Positions 10,101 through 18,381 of a DNA stretch of 64,000 nucleotides are shown here, one piece after another. Numbering within the stretch: position 1 is the stretch's first letter; each line of letters opens with the position of its first letter. This DNA is from Streptomyces sp. NBC_01498. Lineage in GTDB: Bacteria > Actinomycetota > Actinomycetes > Streptomycetales > Streptomycetaceae. The stretch is taken from the NCBI RefSeq assembly GCF_036327775.1, contig NZ_CP109598.1, forward strand, positions 2,666,001 to 2,730,000, written 5' to 3'. The notes beneath the pieces are model-generated. The model was not told the DNA's origin. It did no database searches and was given only the letters and a program-made list of their open reading frames with translations. The translations under genes and the position numbers were made by a program.

Positions 10101-10464
10101 GCCTGGCCGCGACCAGTTCGCTCACTATCCACAGCGAGCCGCCCTCGGCGAAGACGTCGAAGACCTGGTCGAGCCGGGGGTGGTCGGGGATCTGCGCGGC
10201 GCTCTGCGCGGCCTCGATGGCGCGCCGGACCGCCGGGTCCGTGGGCCTGCGGGTGGTGCGGCCGGAGACCCGCCGGGTGGCCGCCGCTGCTTCCGGGTCG
10301 ACCATCTCGGCGTCCACGACCTCGGGCAACGGCACCTGACGGACGAGGACTTCCTGCCCGCTGTAGGTGTCGAACGCGCGCGTCTCGACGAGGTCGAACT
10401 CGTCGGACGGAGGCAGGGGAAGGCGGTAGCGGTCGGCGAGTACCCGTCCCGCGTAGTCGTCCAC
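7144..10464 (-). CDS. Membrane pseudokinase with split Ser/Thr kinase domain
   Basis: A 1106-residue protein built on a Ser/Thr kinase fold that has lost its catalytic residues. The N-lobe starts VDDYAGRVLADRYRL. The lysine strand reads VLVRQV, the catalytic loop (near residue 158) reads HRNITIRT instead of HRDxxxxN, and the DFG position reads LTGLA. After the C-lobe begins, roughly 450 Gly/Pro/Asp/Tyr-rich residues with TYGS/YGDGS-like repeats intervene before the fold resumes at RWAPEQAG and STDLWALGALLY (~residue 688). A Lys/Arg-rich cytoplasmic segment, a membrane helix (VLLVAILTLMIAVIALAVML) and an external domain follow. The start is GTG 10464, with GGGAGG upstream. It probably acts as a scaffold or regulator for the flanking active kinases; no activity is expected. 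Confidence 0.85.
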   Translation of the reverse strand: MDDYAGRVLADRYRLPLPPSDEFDLVETRAFDTYSGQEVLVRQVPLPEVVDAEMVDPEAAAATRRVSGRTTRRPTDPAVRRAIEAAQSAAQIPDHPRLDQVFDVFAEGGSLWIVSELVAARPLAALLAERPLNPYRAAEIASDVLTAVRVLHAHGWTHRNITIRTVLVCDDGRVVLTGLAAGAAEEALCGYVPVPQTVGEGGFDAGYRPAGEIPGPLPGTVPGSLPGAGHPPGTGTGIGGGARTSGVPIGPAGGGTGLPAGRTGHSEALPPGTGALGVPVGPASPGRAALETARSADGPYPDGSYGDGSYGDGSSYGTGAYGAGGGDGRYAEGRPYGDSSYGEVPHGTDAFGRPLAGHGPDTGGTETGRDGPHGGPHDPGAGDTRDPHDLRDPRDGDTGGQAPVVPYSPRPALPATPSRGGPADTRAARAGAIAAYRAGARAAARVNEDQQRDSGSVPVQRPVPLSDPSAPAGRGGGPTGGTGTAGPSQDANDPDWWAVPRDGDQPGHDTYGSDTPGQDPDPDDPQPPRRVRLAGTWHDGPSGPGDGSRPLPAGGGDPYRRAPGTPGVPALPQAGGTSPYLRQDNAAGGTGGGGGWHPSGSGDAMRADAQRQSSQLPAVPGSSASPGRWDEVVAGGTTPAYRGPATPLAAERARQARIAVVGAVTERWAPEQAGPVHENWQLAPPIGPSTDLWALGALLYRAVQGHAPYPEENAAELVQLVCSEPPAFAEECGPLRPVVESLLRQDPTERPDFEELRGWLRSLIRSAPEPDAGLDVVAVPSVDERLPIVRRRGELVRKRRGRRGDGRHRHKKAKERREKGGRSAARASHGEAYAEPRHEQPERVLPERDHRDDDFGEREYREPRGGGSRGPRSLGRVLLVAILTLMIAVIALAVMLLPKADEEKPGTGAAADPSAPTSAQPQNPDTGPDTTPDGGDDEPDVPNSSTPQTSGNPADLADGYALRKDPEGFEIGVDKTWQRRPINDSGQVRYGRGDFTLIVVPGRDTVADNGDDPLAYQRDKERELQPFRDSSWATASGLRRIDVGQQRMAEGQFTWQSSGGGEVYVRNLAMIVGDSYHIVQVIGPTDQRDKVSEIYQQATGSYRITD

Positions 10465-10813
10465 GACGCCTCCCACACGCGCTGTCCCTGGGTCTCCGGA
10501 GCCTCGAAGACCTCGCGAAACCGCCAATTCCGGTCGTTTACCGGCCCATTGTGGCTGCGTACGGTTCGCGACTTCTCACGATACGTGGCCGGAGGCCAGT
10601 CTGCCGCCGGGTCACCGCAACACAGGTCTTAACCTTCCCGGCGAGCCGCGCCCGTACGCCCCGGCGCATCGGGCGCCTACCGGCCACGACCCGCCCCGGT
10701 CGCCGACCCGAACCGCCCTCACGGGCGTCGCATCAATGACCGGAACGGGTCGTACTACCCACGAGTTCGCGCCAACGCGGCCCGTTCGTTACGCCCTGCC
10801 TCCGCGCCCGCCG
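10465..10813. other. Intergenic region upstream of the pseudokinase gene
   Basis: 349 bp between two minus-strand kinase genes. It must hold the promoter of the pseudokinase gene, but I see no convincing -35/-10 pair, hairpin or operator. Open frames here lack Shine-Dalgarno sites and family resemblance. Confidence 0.5.
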
Positions 10814-12811
10814 TCAGCCGGTCGGCTTGAAAGTGCTGTAAGCCGTCTCACGGAGCGTCCGGCACTCGTCGTCGTCCCACTCGGCCGCCTCACAGGTGAT
10901 CATGATGGCGTAGCCGTGGCTGGAGTCGACCTTGAAGCCCCGGTTCTGCACCCGCACCCGTTCGCCGCTCTGATCGCGTTCGAACACCCAGTCGGCGACC
11001 GTCGGATAGCCGTTGTACTCCACCGAATCCAGGCTCAGGCGCTTGTAGTTGCCGAGGCTTCCCTTTATCTGGGCTTCGAGCCCTTCCCAGGCGCGCTTGG
11101 CGTCGTCGGTCGGGTTGGTGCTGAAGTCGACCTGGATACGGGGGAATCCGCCGTCCTCGCTGTAGATGGCGCCCGAGTTCTGGCCCGCCGTACCGGTACG
11201 GCGGAAGTCGTCCGGCATCGCCATGGAGAAGCGGAACTGCTTGTCGGTGACCGTCTTGAAGTCGTCCGGCACGCCCTTGCCGTCCGGTCCCGAACCGGAG
11301 CCGGAGCCCGAATCCCCGCTGCCCGTACCGGAGTTGTCCGTACCGGAGCTCTTGTCGGCCGACGGGCCGTCGGACGGCTCGCCGGCGCCGCCGTCGGCGG
11401 GATCCTGCGGTTTGTCCTGGCCCGCGGTGTCGCCGGTGCCGCTCTTGCTGTCGTCCCCGGCGGTGCTCCCGGCGGACGTGGCGGGATCGTCCTTGGCCGC
11501 GCCGCCCTTGTCGTCCGAACCGCCGTTGAGCGCGACCACGAGGACCACGGAGAGGATCGCCAGCAGGACGACCCCGGCGACGATCATCAGGGTGCGGCGC
11601 GGGACGACGTCGGCGAGCGAGGCCCGCGTCGCCGTGGTCCGCGCGGTGCCCCCGTCGGGGGTACCGGCGCCGACGGACGGGGACGCGGTGACCACTCCCG
11701 CGCCCGCGGTGCCCGCGCCGGACGCCGCGGCGGCGCCCTTCGTCCGGCCCGCCGCGGCGCCCGCCGCGGCGGCGCCCCGGTTCACGGCGGCTTCCTCGGT
11801 CCTGCTCCTGGGCACCTTCGGCCGGTCCCCGGACTCCGGTTCGAGCGGCGGGAGCGCCACGACACGCGTCGCGTCGAGAGCGGGCTCCGGTCCCGGGGAG
11901 TCGGGGGCGTCGACGACGCCCTGGAGCAGGGCCCGCGCGCCCGCGTCGTCCAGCCGCAGCGCCGGGTCCTTGGCCAGCAGGCCGTAGATGACCTCTTCCA
12001 GCGGGCCCGCGTTCTTCGGCGGGTCGAGCGGTTCGGTCATGACGGCCGTGAGGGTCGCGATGGCCGACCCCTTGTCGTACGGAGGGCAGCCCTCGACCGA
12101 CGCGTAGAGCAGTCCGCCCAGCGACCAGAGGTCGGCGGCCGGGCCGGGCTTCTTGCCACGGGCGCGCTCGGGCGAGATGTACGAGGGGGCGCCGACGAGC
12201 ATGCCGGTCGAGGTGACCGACGGGTCGCCCTCCACCTGCGCGATGCCGAAGTCGGTGAGCACGACCCGGCCGTCCTCGGCGATCAGCACGTTGGACGGCT
12301 TCACGTCGCGGTGCAGGATGCCCTCGCGGTGTGCCGAGCGCAGTACGTCCAGGATCGCCAGCCCGACCTCGGCGGCGCGCCGGGGGGTGAGCACCCCGTC
12401 CTCACGCACGGCCTCGGCGAGGGACTTGCCCTCGATCAGTTCCATGACGATCCAGGGGCGGTCGTCCTCGTCCACGACGTCGTAGACCGTGACCGCCCCG
12501 TTGTTGCGGATACGGGCGATCGCCTTGGCCTCGCGCAGGGTGCGCGTGATCAGACGGCGCTTCTCGTCCTCGTCGATGCTGCTGGGGAAGCGCAGTTCCT
12601 TGACGGCGACCGTACGGCCGAGTGTCTCGTCGACGGCCCGCCAGACCGTGCCCATGCCGCCCCGGCCGAGCACGTCACCGAGCCGGTACCGTCCGGCCAG
12701 CAGCCGGCCCTCGGCCTTTGCCTCAGCCTCCACCTCGACCTGGCGCTCCGTGTCGTCCGCGTCGTTCCCGGGGTCCCGCGCCGTGTCCCGCGACTGCTCC
12801 GCCTCCGCCAT
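10814..12811 (-). CDS. Membrane Ser/Thr protein kinase (kinase 4)
   Basis: A 665-residue kinase and the first gene of the array in transcription order. It shows the glycine loop GRGGMGTVW, VAVKEL lysine, HRDVKPSNVLI catalytic loop, DFGIAQVEG, and SPERARG/ADLWSLGGLLY. An Ala-rich linker is followed by a membrane helix (TLMIVAGVVLLAILSVVLVVAL), a long Asp/Ser/Gly stalk and an external domain starting VPDDFKTVTDKQF that contains two cysteines (CEAAEWDDDEC), probably a disulfide. The start is ATG 12811, with AGAGGGG 5 nt upstream. As in the other three proteins, the external domain replaces the PASTA repeats of PknB, so the signal is probably not muropeptide binding of the PASTA type (inference). 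Confidence 0.9.
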   Translation of the reverse strand: MAEAEQSRDTARDPGNDADDTERQVEVEAEAKAEGRLLAGRYRLGDVLGRGGMGTVWRAVDETLGRTVAVKELRFPSSIDEDEKRRLITRTLREAKAIARIRNNGAVTVYDVVDEDDRPWIVMELIEGKSLAEAVREDGVLTPRRAAEVGLAILDVLRSAHREGILHRDVKPSNVLIAEDGRVVLTDFGIAQVEGDPSVTSTGMLVGAPSYISPERARGKKPGPAADLWSLGGLLYASVEGCPPYDKGSAIATLTAVMTEPLDPPKNAGPLEEVIYGLLAKDPALRLDDAGARALLQGVVDAPDSPGPEPALDATRVVALPPLEPESGDRPKVPRSRTEEAAVNRGAAAAGAAAGRTKGAAAASGAGTAGAGVVTASPSVGAGTPDGGTARTTATRASLADVVPRRTLMIVAGVVLLAILSVVLVVALNGGSDDKGGAAKDDPATSAGSTAGDDSKSGTGDTAGQDKPQDPADGGAGEPSDGPSADKSSGTDNSGTGSGDSGSGSGSGPDGKGVPDDFKTVTDKQFRFSMAMPDDFRRTGTAGQNSGAIYSEDGGFPRIQVDFSTNPTDDAKRAWEGLEAQIKGSLGNYKRLSLDSVEYNGYPTVADWVFERDQSGERVRVQNRGFKVDSSHGYAIMITCEAAEWDDDECRTLRETAYSTFKPTG

Positions 12812-13227
12812 GCGTCCCCTCTGCGATCCCTGGTGTCCGCCTGCGCCCGGCATCCGTCGCACTGCCGAATGCCCGCCCGTCGGGCGAACGACGCCAGTCT
12901 GACGACATGCCCTGACGCCTGCCCGCGCGCGGCGCGGTAACGCGCCCTGACAGAGCCTTCATTGTCCCTCACTCCGGGGCATGCGATGCTCCCGGGTCGT
13001 CGATCCGGCGGGACGACGGCCCGAGCGGGCGCGGGCGCGGGGCCGTTGGGCGGGGTACGGCCGAACGGACCGCAGGTCAGAACCCAGTTCGTATCTCGAA
13101 CTGGGGCGCCCGAAACCTGGCCGCGAAGCCGCGCACCGGGCGCCCCACCCGCCTCAATTCGCCCTGGAATCACACCAGAACGTCCCACGCCCCGGCGGAT
13201 CCACCGACGGGATCCCCCGCGCGCCTT
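12812..13227. other. Intergenic region between glpD and the kinase array
   Basis: About 416 bp without a supported gene. It contains the promoter side of kinase 4 and, nearer glpD, two nested inverted repeats (see the hairpin entry). No other motif stands out. Confidence 0.5.
13083..13105 (-). terminator. Hairpin downstream of glpD
   Basis: A perfect 9-bp stem, CCCAGTTCG / CGAACTGGG, with a 5-nt loop, about 120 bp past the glpD stop. A second inverted repeat (GGGGCGCCCG at 13103-13112 and CGGGCGCCCC at 13137-13146) overlaps its right arm, so alternative structures are possible. There is no U-tract, as is common in Streptomyces. Confidence 0.55.
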
Positions 13228-14934
13228 CTACAGAGGCACGATGTCCGGGGCCCCGAGCCGCGCCGCGTCCGCCGTCAGGTCGTCCGGCTGACGCTGCGAC
13301 TCGCGCTCCGCCTCCACCCGCTTGCGGTAGTGCTCGACCTCCTTGTCGACCTGGTCCCGGTCCCAGCCGAGCACCGGCGCCATCAGCTCGGCGCACTCGC
13401 GGGCGCTGAGCGTGCCCCGGTCGAACGTCTCGATCGAGATCCGGGTGCGCCGGGTCAGGACATCGTCCAGATGCCGTGCCCCCTCGTGCGACGCCGCGTA
13501 GACGATCTCGGCCCGCAGATAGTCCTCGGCCGCGCCGAGCGGCTCGCCGAGGCGCGGATCGGCGGCGATCAGCTCCAGCACCTCCTCGACCATCGCGCCG
13601 TAGCGGTTGAGCAGATGCTCCACGCGCACCACATGCAGTCCGGTGCGCGCGGCGATCCCCGCGCGCGCGTTCCACAGGGCGCGGTAGCCCTCGGCGCCGA
13701 GCAGTGGGGTGTCCTCCGTCACGCACGCCGCCACCCGCTGGTCGAGACCGTGCACCGCCTCGTCCACCGCGTCCTTCGCCATGACCCGGTACGTCGTGTA
13801 CTTGCCGCCCGCGACGACGACCATGCCCGGCACCGGATGCGCCACGGTGTGCTCGCGCGACAGCTTGCTCGTCGCGTCGGACTCGCCGGCCAGCAGCGGG
13901 CGCAGCCCGGCGTACACGCCCTCCACGTCGTCACGCGTCAGCGGGACGGCCAGGACCTCGTTGACGTGTTGCAGGAGGTAGTCGATGTCCGCGCTGGAGG
14001 CGGCCGGGTGCGCCTTGTCGAGGTCCCAGTCGGTGTCGGTCGTGCCGACGATCCAGTGCCGGCCCCAGGGGATGACGAACAGCACCGACTTCTCGGTCCG
14101 CAGGATCAGTCCGGTCGAGGAGTGGATGCGGTCCTTGGGGACGACCAGGTGGATGCCCTTGGAGGCCCGGACGTGGAACTGTCCGCGCTCACCGATCAGC
14201 GCCTGGGTGTCGTCCGTCCACACCCCCGTCGCGTTGACGATCTGCTTGGCCCGGATCTCGTACTCACCCGCGGCGTCCACGTCCCGCACCCGGGCCCCGA
14301 CGACCCGCTCGCCCTCGCGCAGGAAGCCGACCACACGGGCGCGGCTGGCGACATGCGCCCCGTAGCTCGCCGCCGTACGCACGAGGGTGGCCACATAGCG
14401 CGCGTCGTCCATCTGGGCGTCGTAGTACTGAAGCGCTCCGACCAGGGCGTCCTTCTTGAGCGCCGGGGCCACCCGCAGCGCGTTCCGGCGGGAGAGATGC
14501 CGGTGCGTCGGCAGGCCCCGGCCGTGGCCCGCCGAGACCGACATCGCGTCGTACAGCGCGACGCCCGATCCCGCGTAGAGCCGCTCCCATCCCTTGTGCC
14601 GCAACGGATAGAGGAACGGAACGGGCTTCACCAGGTGCGGGGCCAGCCGCTCCAGCAGCAGCCCGCGCTCCTTCAGTGCCTCCCTGACCAGCCCGAAGTC
14701 GAGCATCTCCAGATAGCGCAGGCCGCCGTGGATCAGCTTGCTCGACCGGCTCGACGTGCCCGACGCCCAGTCGCGCGCCTCCACGAGCCCGGTCGAGAGG
14801 CCGCGGGTGACGGCGTCGAGCGCCGTCCCGGCGCCGACCACCCCCGCGCCCACGACCAGCACGTCCAGTTCACGCTCGGCCATCTCCGCCAGAGCCGTGG
14901 CGCGCTCCTCGGGTCCCAGTGTCGCTGTCCTCAC
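13228..14934 (-). CDS. glpD: FAD-dependent glycerol-3-phosphate dehydrogenase
   Basis: A 568-residue aerobic GlpD that oxidises sn-glycerol 3-phosphate to dihydroxyacetone phosphate and passes electrons to the quinone pool from the membrane surface. The N-terminus holds the FAD fold (DVLVVGAGVVGAGTALDAV) followed by LVEARDWASGTSSRSSKLIH, a hallmark of the family with GGLRYLEML. The C-terminal domain contains the EVLELIAADPRLGEPL and TRRTRISIETFDRG region. The start chosen is GTG 14934, with GGGAGG 6 nt upstream; an earlier start would add 23 atypical residues. It is divergent from the nucleotide-sugar dehydrogenase, and the 256-bp gap between them carries both promoters. I recall glpD next to the kinase array in S. 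coelicolor. Confidence 0.93.
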   Translation of the reverse strand: MRTATLGPEERATALAEMAERELDVLVVGAGVVGAGTALDAVTRGLSTGLVEARDWASGTSSRSSKLIHGGLRYLEMLDFGLVREALKERGLLLERLAPHLVKPVPFLYPLRHKGWERLYAGSGVALYDAMSVSAGHGRGLPTHRHLSRRNALRVAPALKKDALVGALQYYDAQMDDARYVATLVRTAASYGAHVASRARVVGFLREGERVVGARVRDVDAAGEYEIRAKQIVNATGVWTDDTQALIGERGQFHVRASKGIHLVVPKDRIHSSTGLILRTEKSVLFVIPWGRHWIVGTTDTDWDLDKAHPAASSADIDYLLQHVNEVLAVPLTRDDVEGVYAGLRPLLAGESDATSKLSREHTVAHPVPGMVVVAGGKYTTYRVMAKDAVDEAVHGLDQRVAACVTEDTPLLGAEGYRALWNARAGIAARTGLHVVRVEHLLNRYGAMVEEVLELIAADPRLGEPLGAAEDYLRAEIVYAASHEGARHLDDVLTRRTRISIETFDRGTLSARECAELMAPVLGWDRDQVDKEVEHYRKRVEAERESQRQPDDLTADAARLGAPDIVPL

Positions 14935-15190
14935 CGCTGCCTCCCGTCGCCCCCGTGTTGTTCGGGCTATTCGATTCTGTCCGCCCTCACCGACTTCAGC
15001 CACCGGCTGTGGACAACACCGGACGACAGACGAATCCGGTCCGCCAAATCCACCGACTTGCCCCGTATTGCACGGCCATGTAATGACGCATATCGGTCAT
15101 ATTTACGCCTAGTCTGACATTGCGCTCGCTCGTTCTGTCCACACGGGTTGCGCTCTCTGTCGCCTCCGGTTATGGGAAAGGACGGCCCAC

Positions 15191-16453
15191 ATGCCCGCAG
15201 ACCTCGCCGTCATCGGACTCGGCCATCTCGGCCTGCCCCTCGCCCAGGCCGCCGTGGCGGCCGGCATCGAGACCGTCGGCTACGACACCGACCCCCGGCC
15301 CGTCGCCGAACTGGCCGCCGGCCGCACCCCCGTCGACGGCTCGCTCGCCGCCTCCGAGGTGCGCCGGATGCTGGCCGGCGGCTTCCGGCCCACCACCAAC
15401 CCGACCGAGCTGGGCCGGGTCCGCACCGCCGTCATCTGCGCCCCCACCCCCCTGGGCCCCGACCGGACACTCGACCTCACCGCCGTCGGCGAGGCCGCCC
15501 GCGCCCTGGCCGCCCGGCTGCGCCCGCACACCACCGTGCTCCTCGAATCCCCGGCGGGCCCCGGCACCACGGAAGGGTTCCTGCGCACCATCCTGGAGGA
15601 GGGCTCCGGCCTGCGCGCCGGACGCGACTTCCACCTCGCCTACTCCCCCAGCCGTCTCGACCCCGGCCGCCGCACCCACGGCCACCACAACACCCCCAAG
15701 GTGATCGGCGGACTCACCCCGGCCTGCACCGAGTCGGCCGCCGCCTTCTACGGACGCCTCACCGACAAGGTCGTCCGCGCGCGCGGACCGCGCGAGGCCG
15801 AGACCGTCAAACTCCTCGAAACCAACTTCCGGCACGTCAACATCGCGCTCGTCAACGAGATGGCCGTCCTCTGCCACGACCTCGGCGTCGACCTCTGGGA
15901 CGTCATCCGCTGCGCCGAGACCAAGCCGTTCGGCTTCCAGGCGTTCCGCCCCGGCCCCGGCGTCGGCGGCCACGGCGTCCCCATGGACCCCAGCTACCTC
16001 CCGCACGCCGGGCGCACCCCCGGCCACCCGCTGCGGATGGTCGGCCTCGCCCAGGAGATCAACACCCGGATGCCGCAGTACGTGATCCAGCGCTGCGCCA
16101 CCCTCCTCAACGAGCACGGCAAGTCCGCGCGCGGCGCCCGCGTCCTGCTGCTCGGCGTCACGTACAAGCAGGACCACGCCGACCAGGAGAGCTCACCGGC
16201 CACCGAGATCGCCCGCCGGCTGATGGACCTGGGCGCGGCCGTCAGCTATCACGATCCGCACGTCCCCGACTGGCGCGTCCGCGAGCTGCCGGTGCCGCGC
16301 GCCGACTCTCTTTACGAGGCCGCCGCGCACGCGGATCTGACGGTGCTGCTCCAGCACCACCGGACGTACGACCTCCAAGGGCTCGCCGTGAAGGCGCAGT
16401 TGCTGCTCGACACGCGGGGAGCGAGCCCGGCGGGCGCGGCACACCGGCTCTGA
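15191..16453 (+). CDS. Nucleotide-sugar (UDP-sugar) dehydrogenase homologue lacking the catalytic Cys
   Basis: A 420-residue member of the UDP-glucose/UDP-N-acetylmannosamine dehydrogenase family. The N-terminal Rossmann fold starts LAVIGLGHLGLPLAQAAV. The central helix ETVKLLETNFRHVNIALVNE corresponds to the family dimer helix, and the third domain has LLGVTYKQDHADQESSPA. Family members oxidise a C6 hydroxyl to a carboxylate in two NAD+-dependent steps through a thiohemiacetal cysteine in GGHCxPxDP. Here that motif reads GVGGHGVPMDPSYL, with glycine in place of cysteine (codon GGC). Either the protein has lost the second oxidation or it uses another residue. The start is ATG 15191, with AAAGGA upstream. 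It stands alone and divergent from glpD. Confidence 0.8.
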   Translation: MPADLAVIGLGHLGLPLAQAAVAAGIETVGYDTDPRPVAELAAGRTPVDGSLAASEVRRMLAGGFRPTTNPTELGRVRTAVICAPTPLGPDRTLDLTAVGEAARALAARLRPHTTVLLESPAGPGTTEGFLRTILEEGSGLRAGRDFHLAYSPSRLDPGRRTHGHHNTPKVIGGLTPACTESAAAFYGRLTDKVVRARGPREAETVKLLETNFRHVNIALVNEMAVLCHDLGVDLWDVIRCAETKPFGFQAFRPGPGVGGHGVPMDPSYLPHAGRTPGHPLRMVGLAQEINTRMPQYVIQRCATLLNEHGKSARGARVLLLGVTYKQDHADQESSPATEIARRLMDLGAAVSYHDPHVPDWRVRELPVPRADSLYEAAAHADLTVLLQHHRTYDLQGLAVKAQLLLDTRGASPAGAAHRL

Positions 16454-16612
16454 CGGCGCGGACGGGAAGGACGGCGGGGCCACCGAGGACGGCCGGCAAC
16501 CGGTGCGCCGCTTGGCCACAGCCGGGCAATTGCCTACTGCGGTGTCGTAGCGGACTGCTATGGTCCAGGGCGCTCGTACAACGGTGCGGGCATTCCTGGG
16601 GGGATTTCTCAA

Positions 16613-17206
16613 ATGAGCCAGTCTGTTCCGCCGCCCGGCAACCCGTTCGGCGGCGATTCCGTGCCGCCCGCCTCCGGCAACGCGCCCGTTTCCGGCAACC
16701 CGTACGCGAGCGGCCCCGTACCGCCGTCTTCCGGCAACCCCTTCGCCGGTGGCCCCGCCGCCCCCGCCTCCGGCAACCCGTTCGCGCCCGCGCCGCCGCC
16801 CGCGCCGGTCCGGAACAACCTCGCTCTGGGTCTGGGAGCCGCGGTGGTCACCGCGATCGTCGCCGCCGCGATCTACGGCGGTATCGCCGGTGCCATCGAG
16901 AGCGAGATCGGTTTCGCCGCCATCGGCGTCGGTTTCCTCATCGGCCTGGTCGCCGGCAAGGTCGGCGGGCGCAACCCGATCCTCGCCGTGGCCAGCGCCG
17001 TCCTCGCCCTGGGCGCCGTCTACCTGGGCCAGATCTTCGGCATCGCGATCATCGGGTCCGACGAGCTGGGTGTGCCCGTGACGGACATGCTCTTCGACAA
17101 CTTCGGCCTGCTGACCGAGGCGTGGAACATGGGCAAGGAAGCGATGACGTTCCTGTTCTTCGCCCTCGCCGGGTTCGCGGCGTTCTCGGCGGCGAAGAAA
17201 GCCTGA
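16613..17206 (+). CDS. Small membrane protein with GNPF repeats
   Basis: A 197-residue protein. The first ~65 residues are Pro/Gly/Ala-rich with five GNPF/GNPY-type repeats (e.g. GNPFGGD, GNPYAS, GNPFAGG). Hydrophobic segments follow, beginning LALGLGAAVVTAIVAAAIYG and continuing through IGVGFLIGLVAGKVGG and IFGIAII, with a last helix near MTFLFFALAGFAAF, so three or four membrane spans are likely. It resembles small Streptomyces membrane proteins with cytoplasmic proline-rich tails; no enzymatic motif is visible. The ATG start follows a G-rich Shine-Dalgarno (GGGGGGA). It is monocistronic and ends in a hairpin shared with convergent nadE. Confidence 0.75.
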   Translation: MSQSVPPPGNPFGGDSVPPASGNAPVSGNPYASGPVPPSSGNPFAGGPAAPASGNPFAPAPPPAPVRNNLALGLGAAVVTAIVAAAIYGGIAGAIESEIGFAAIGVGFLIGLVAGKVGGRNPILAVASAVLALGAVYLGQIFGIAIIGSDELGVPVTDMLFDNFGLLTEAWNMGKEAMTFLFFALAGFAAFSAAKKA

Positions 17207-17212
17207 CCCGTC

Positions 17213-17237
17213 CGGCCGGGGCACCCCGCCCCGGCCG
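17213..17237. terminator. Bidirectional hairpin between the GNPF protein gene and nadE
   Basis: A perfect 10-bp stem, CGGCCGGGGC / GCCCCGGCCG, with a 5-nt loop, lying 7 bp past the plus-strand stop and about 100 bp from the nadE stop. Confidence 0.65.
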
Positions 17238-17339
17238 CCCCCGGTCCGTCACCGGTACGAACGCCGACATCGACACGGACATAGACACGAAACGGCGGGT
17301 GTCCGTACGGACCGGGCAGCCGGACCGGCGCTCGGCCGG

Positions 17340-18191
17340 TCAGCTCCGCCACCAGTCGTCCAGCGGGGTGACCGGCACGGTCCGCTTGTGCCGGGTCGCC
17401 AGGAAGACCGACTCCAGCCTGGCCGCCACCTCCGGAGTGACGCCGGCGCCCTCCAGATAGTCGTCGATCTCGGCGTACGTCAGCCCGAGCGCCACCTCGT
17501 CCGGCAGCGCGGGCCGGTCGTCCTCCAGATCGGCGGTCGGCACCTTCTCCCAGACACTGGACGGAGCGCCCAACTCCCGTAGCAGGGAAGCACCCTGACG
17601 CTTCGTCAGTCCGGTCAGCGGTGTGAGGTCGACACCCCCGTCGCCGTATTTGGTGAAGAACCCGGTCACCGCCTCCGCCGCGTGGTCCGTCCCCACGACG
17701 AGCAGTCCCAGCTGACCGGCGACCGCGTACTGGATCACCATCCGCTCACGGGCCTTGATGTTGCCCCGGACGAAATCCCGCAGCCGGGACTCGTCCCCCA
17801 GCAGTTCCCGCACACCGCGGGCCGCCTCGGCGGCGACGGCGTCCGCGCCCGGCTTGACGTTCACCTCGATCGAGCGGTCCGGCCGGACGAACTCCAGCGC
17901 GATCCGCGCGTCGTCCTCGTCGGCCTGGACGCCGTACGGCAGCCGTACCGCGACGAAGGTCGCCTCGTGCCCCTCGGCACGCAGTTCCTCCGCGGCGAGC
18001 TGGCAGAGCCGCCCCGTCAGGGTGCTGTCCTGACCGCCGCTGATCCCCAGCACATAGCCGGTGGCCGGGGTCGACCGCAGAAAGTCCTTGAGGAAGCCGA
18101 CCCGTCGCCGGATCTCCGCCCCCGGCTCGATGACCGCCCTGACGCCGAGTTCCGCCTGTATCCGTTCGCGTAGATTCGCCACGCGCGCCAC
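17340..18191 (-). CDS. nadE: NH3-dependent NAD+ synthetase
   Basis: A 283-residue cytoplasmic enzyme that amidates deamido-NAD+ with ammonia and ATP, the last step of NAD synthesis. The ATP pyrophosphatase P-loop SGGQDSTL sits near residue 60, with [36 protein letters not shown] and the C-terminal HKRTVPVTP typical of the short, ammonia-only form; no glutaminase domain is attached. Start codons GTG 18191 and GTG 18182 are both possible. I chose 18191, which has a GGAG 12 nt upstream; a longer frame into Cys/Pro-rich sequence is not credible. It is separated from guaB3 by a strong hairpin. Confidence 0.92.
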   Translation of the reverse strand: MARVANLRERIQAELGVRAVIEPGAEIRRRVGFLKDFLRSTPATGYVLGISGGQDSTLTGRLCQLAAEELRAEGHEATFVAVRLPYGVQADEDDARIALEFVRPDRSIEVNVKPGADAVAAEAARGVRELLGDESRLRDFVRGNIKARERMVIQYAVAGQLGLLVVGTDHAAEAVTGFFTKYGDGGVDLTPLTGLTKRQGASLLRELGAPSSVWEKVPTADLEDDRPALPDEVALGLTYAEIDDYLEGAGVTPEVAARLESVFLATRHKRTVPVTPLDDWWRS

Positions 18192-18318
18192 TGTACTGAC
18201 CGCGCTCCGACCGGTCGCCGGGGCCCGGAAACAGGGAGCAGGGAGCAGGAGACAGTGAGCCCGCATGCACGGAGCCCGAATCCCGGGAGCCCCGAGACAC
18301 TGCGCCGGGCACACGGAA

Positions 18319-18368
18319 ACGCCCCGGACCCGTGTCCGGTTGGTTCCACAACCACGGGTCCGGGGCGT
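18319..18368 (-). terminator. Terminator after guaB3
   Basis: A perfect 16-bp stem, ACGCCCCGGACCCGTG / CACGGGTCCGGGGCGT, with an 18-nt loop, 14 bp downstream of the guaB3 stop and before nadE. Confidence 0.8.
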
Positions 18369-18381
18369 CGCGTGCGTGCGC

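Noticed and set aside
17206..17340. Minus-strand frames overlapping the nadE end
   Set aside because: Short, motif-free and crossing a terminator hairpin.
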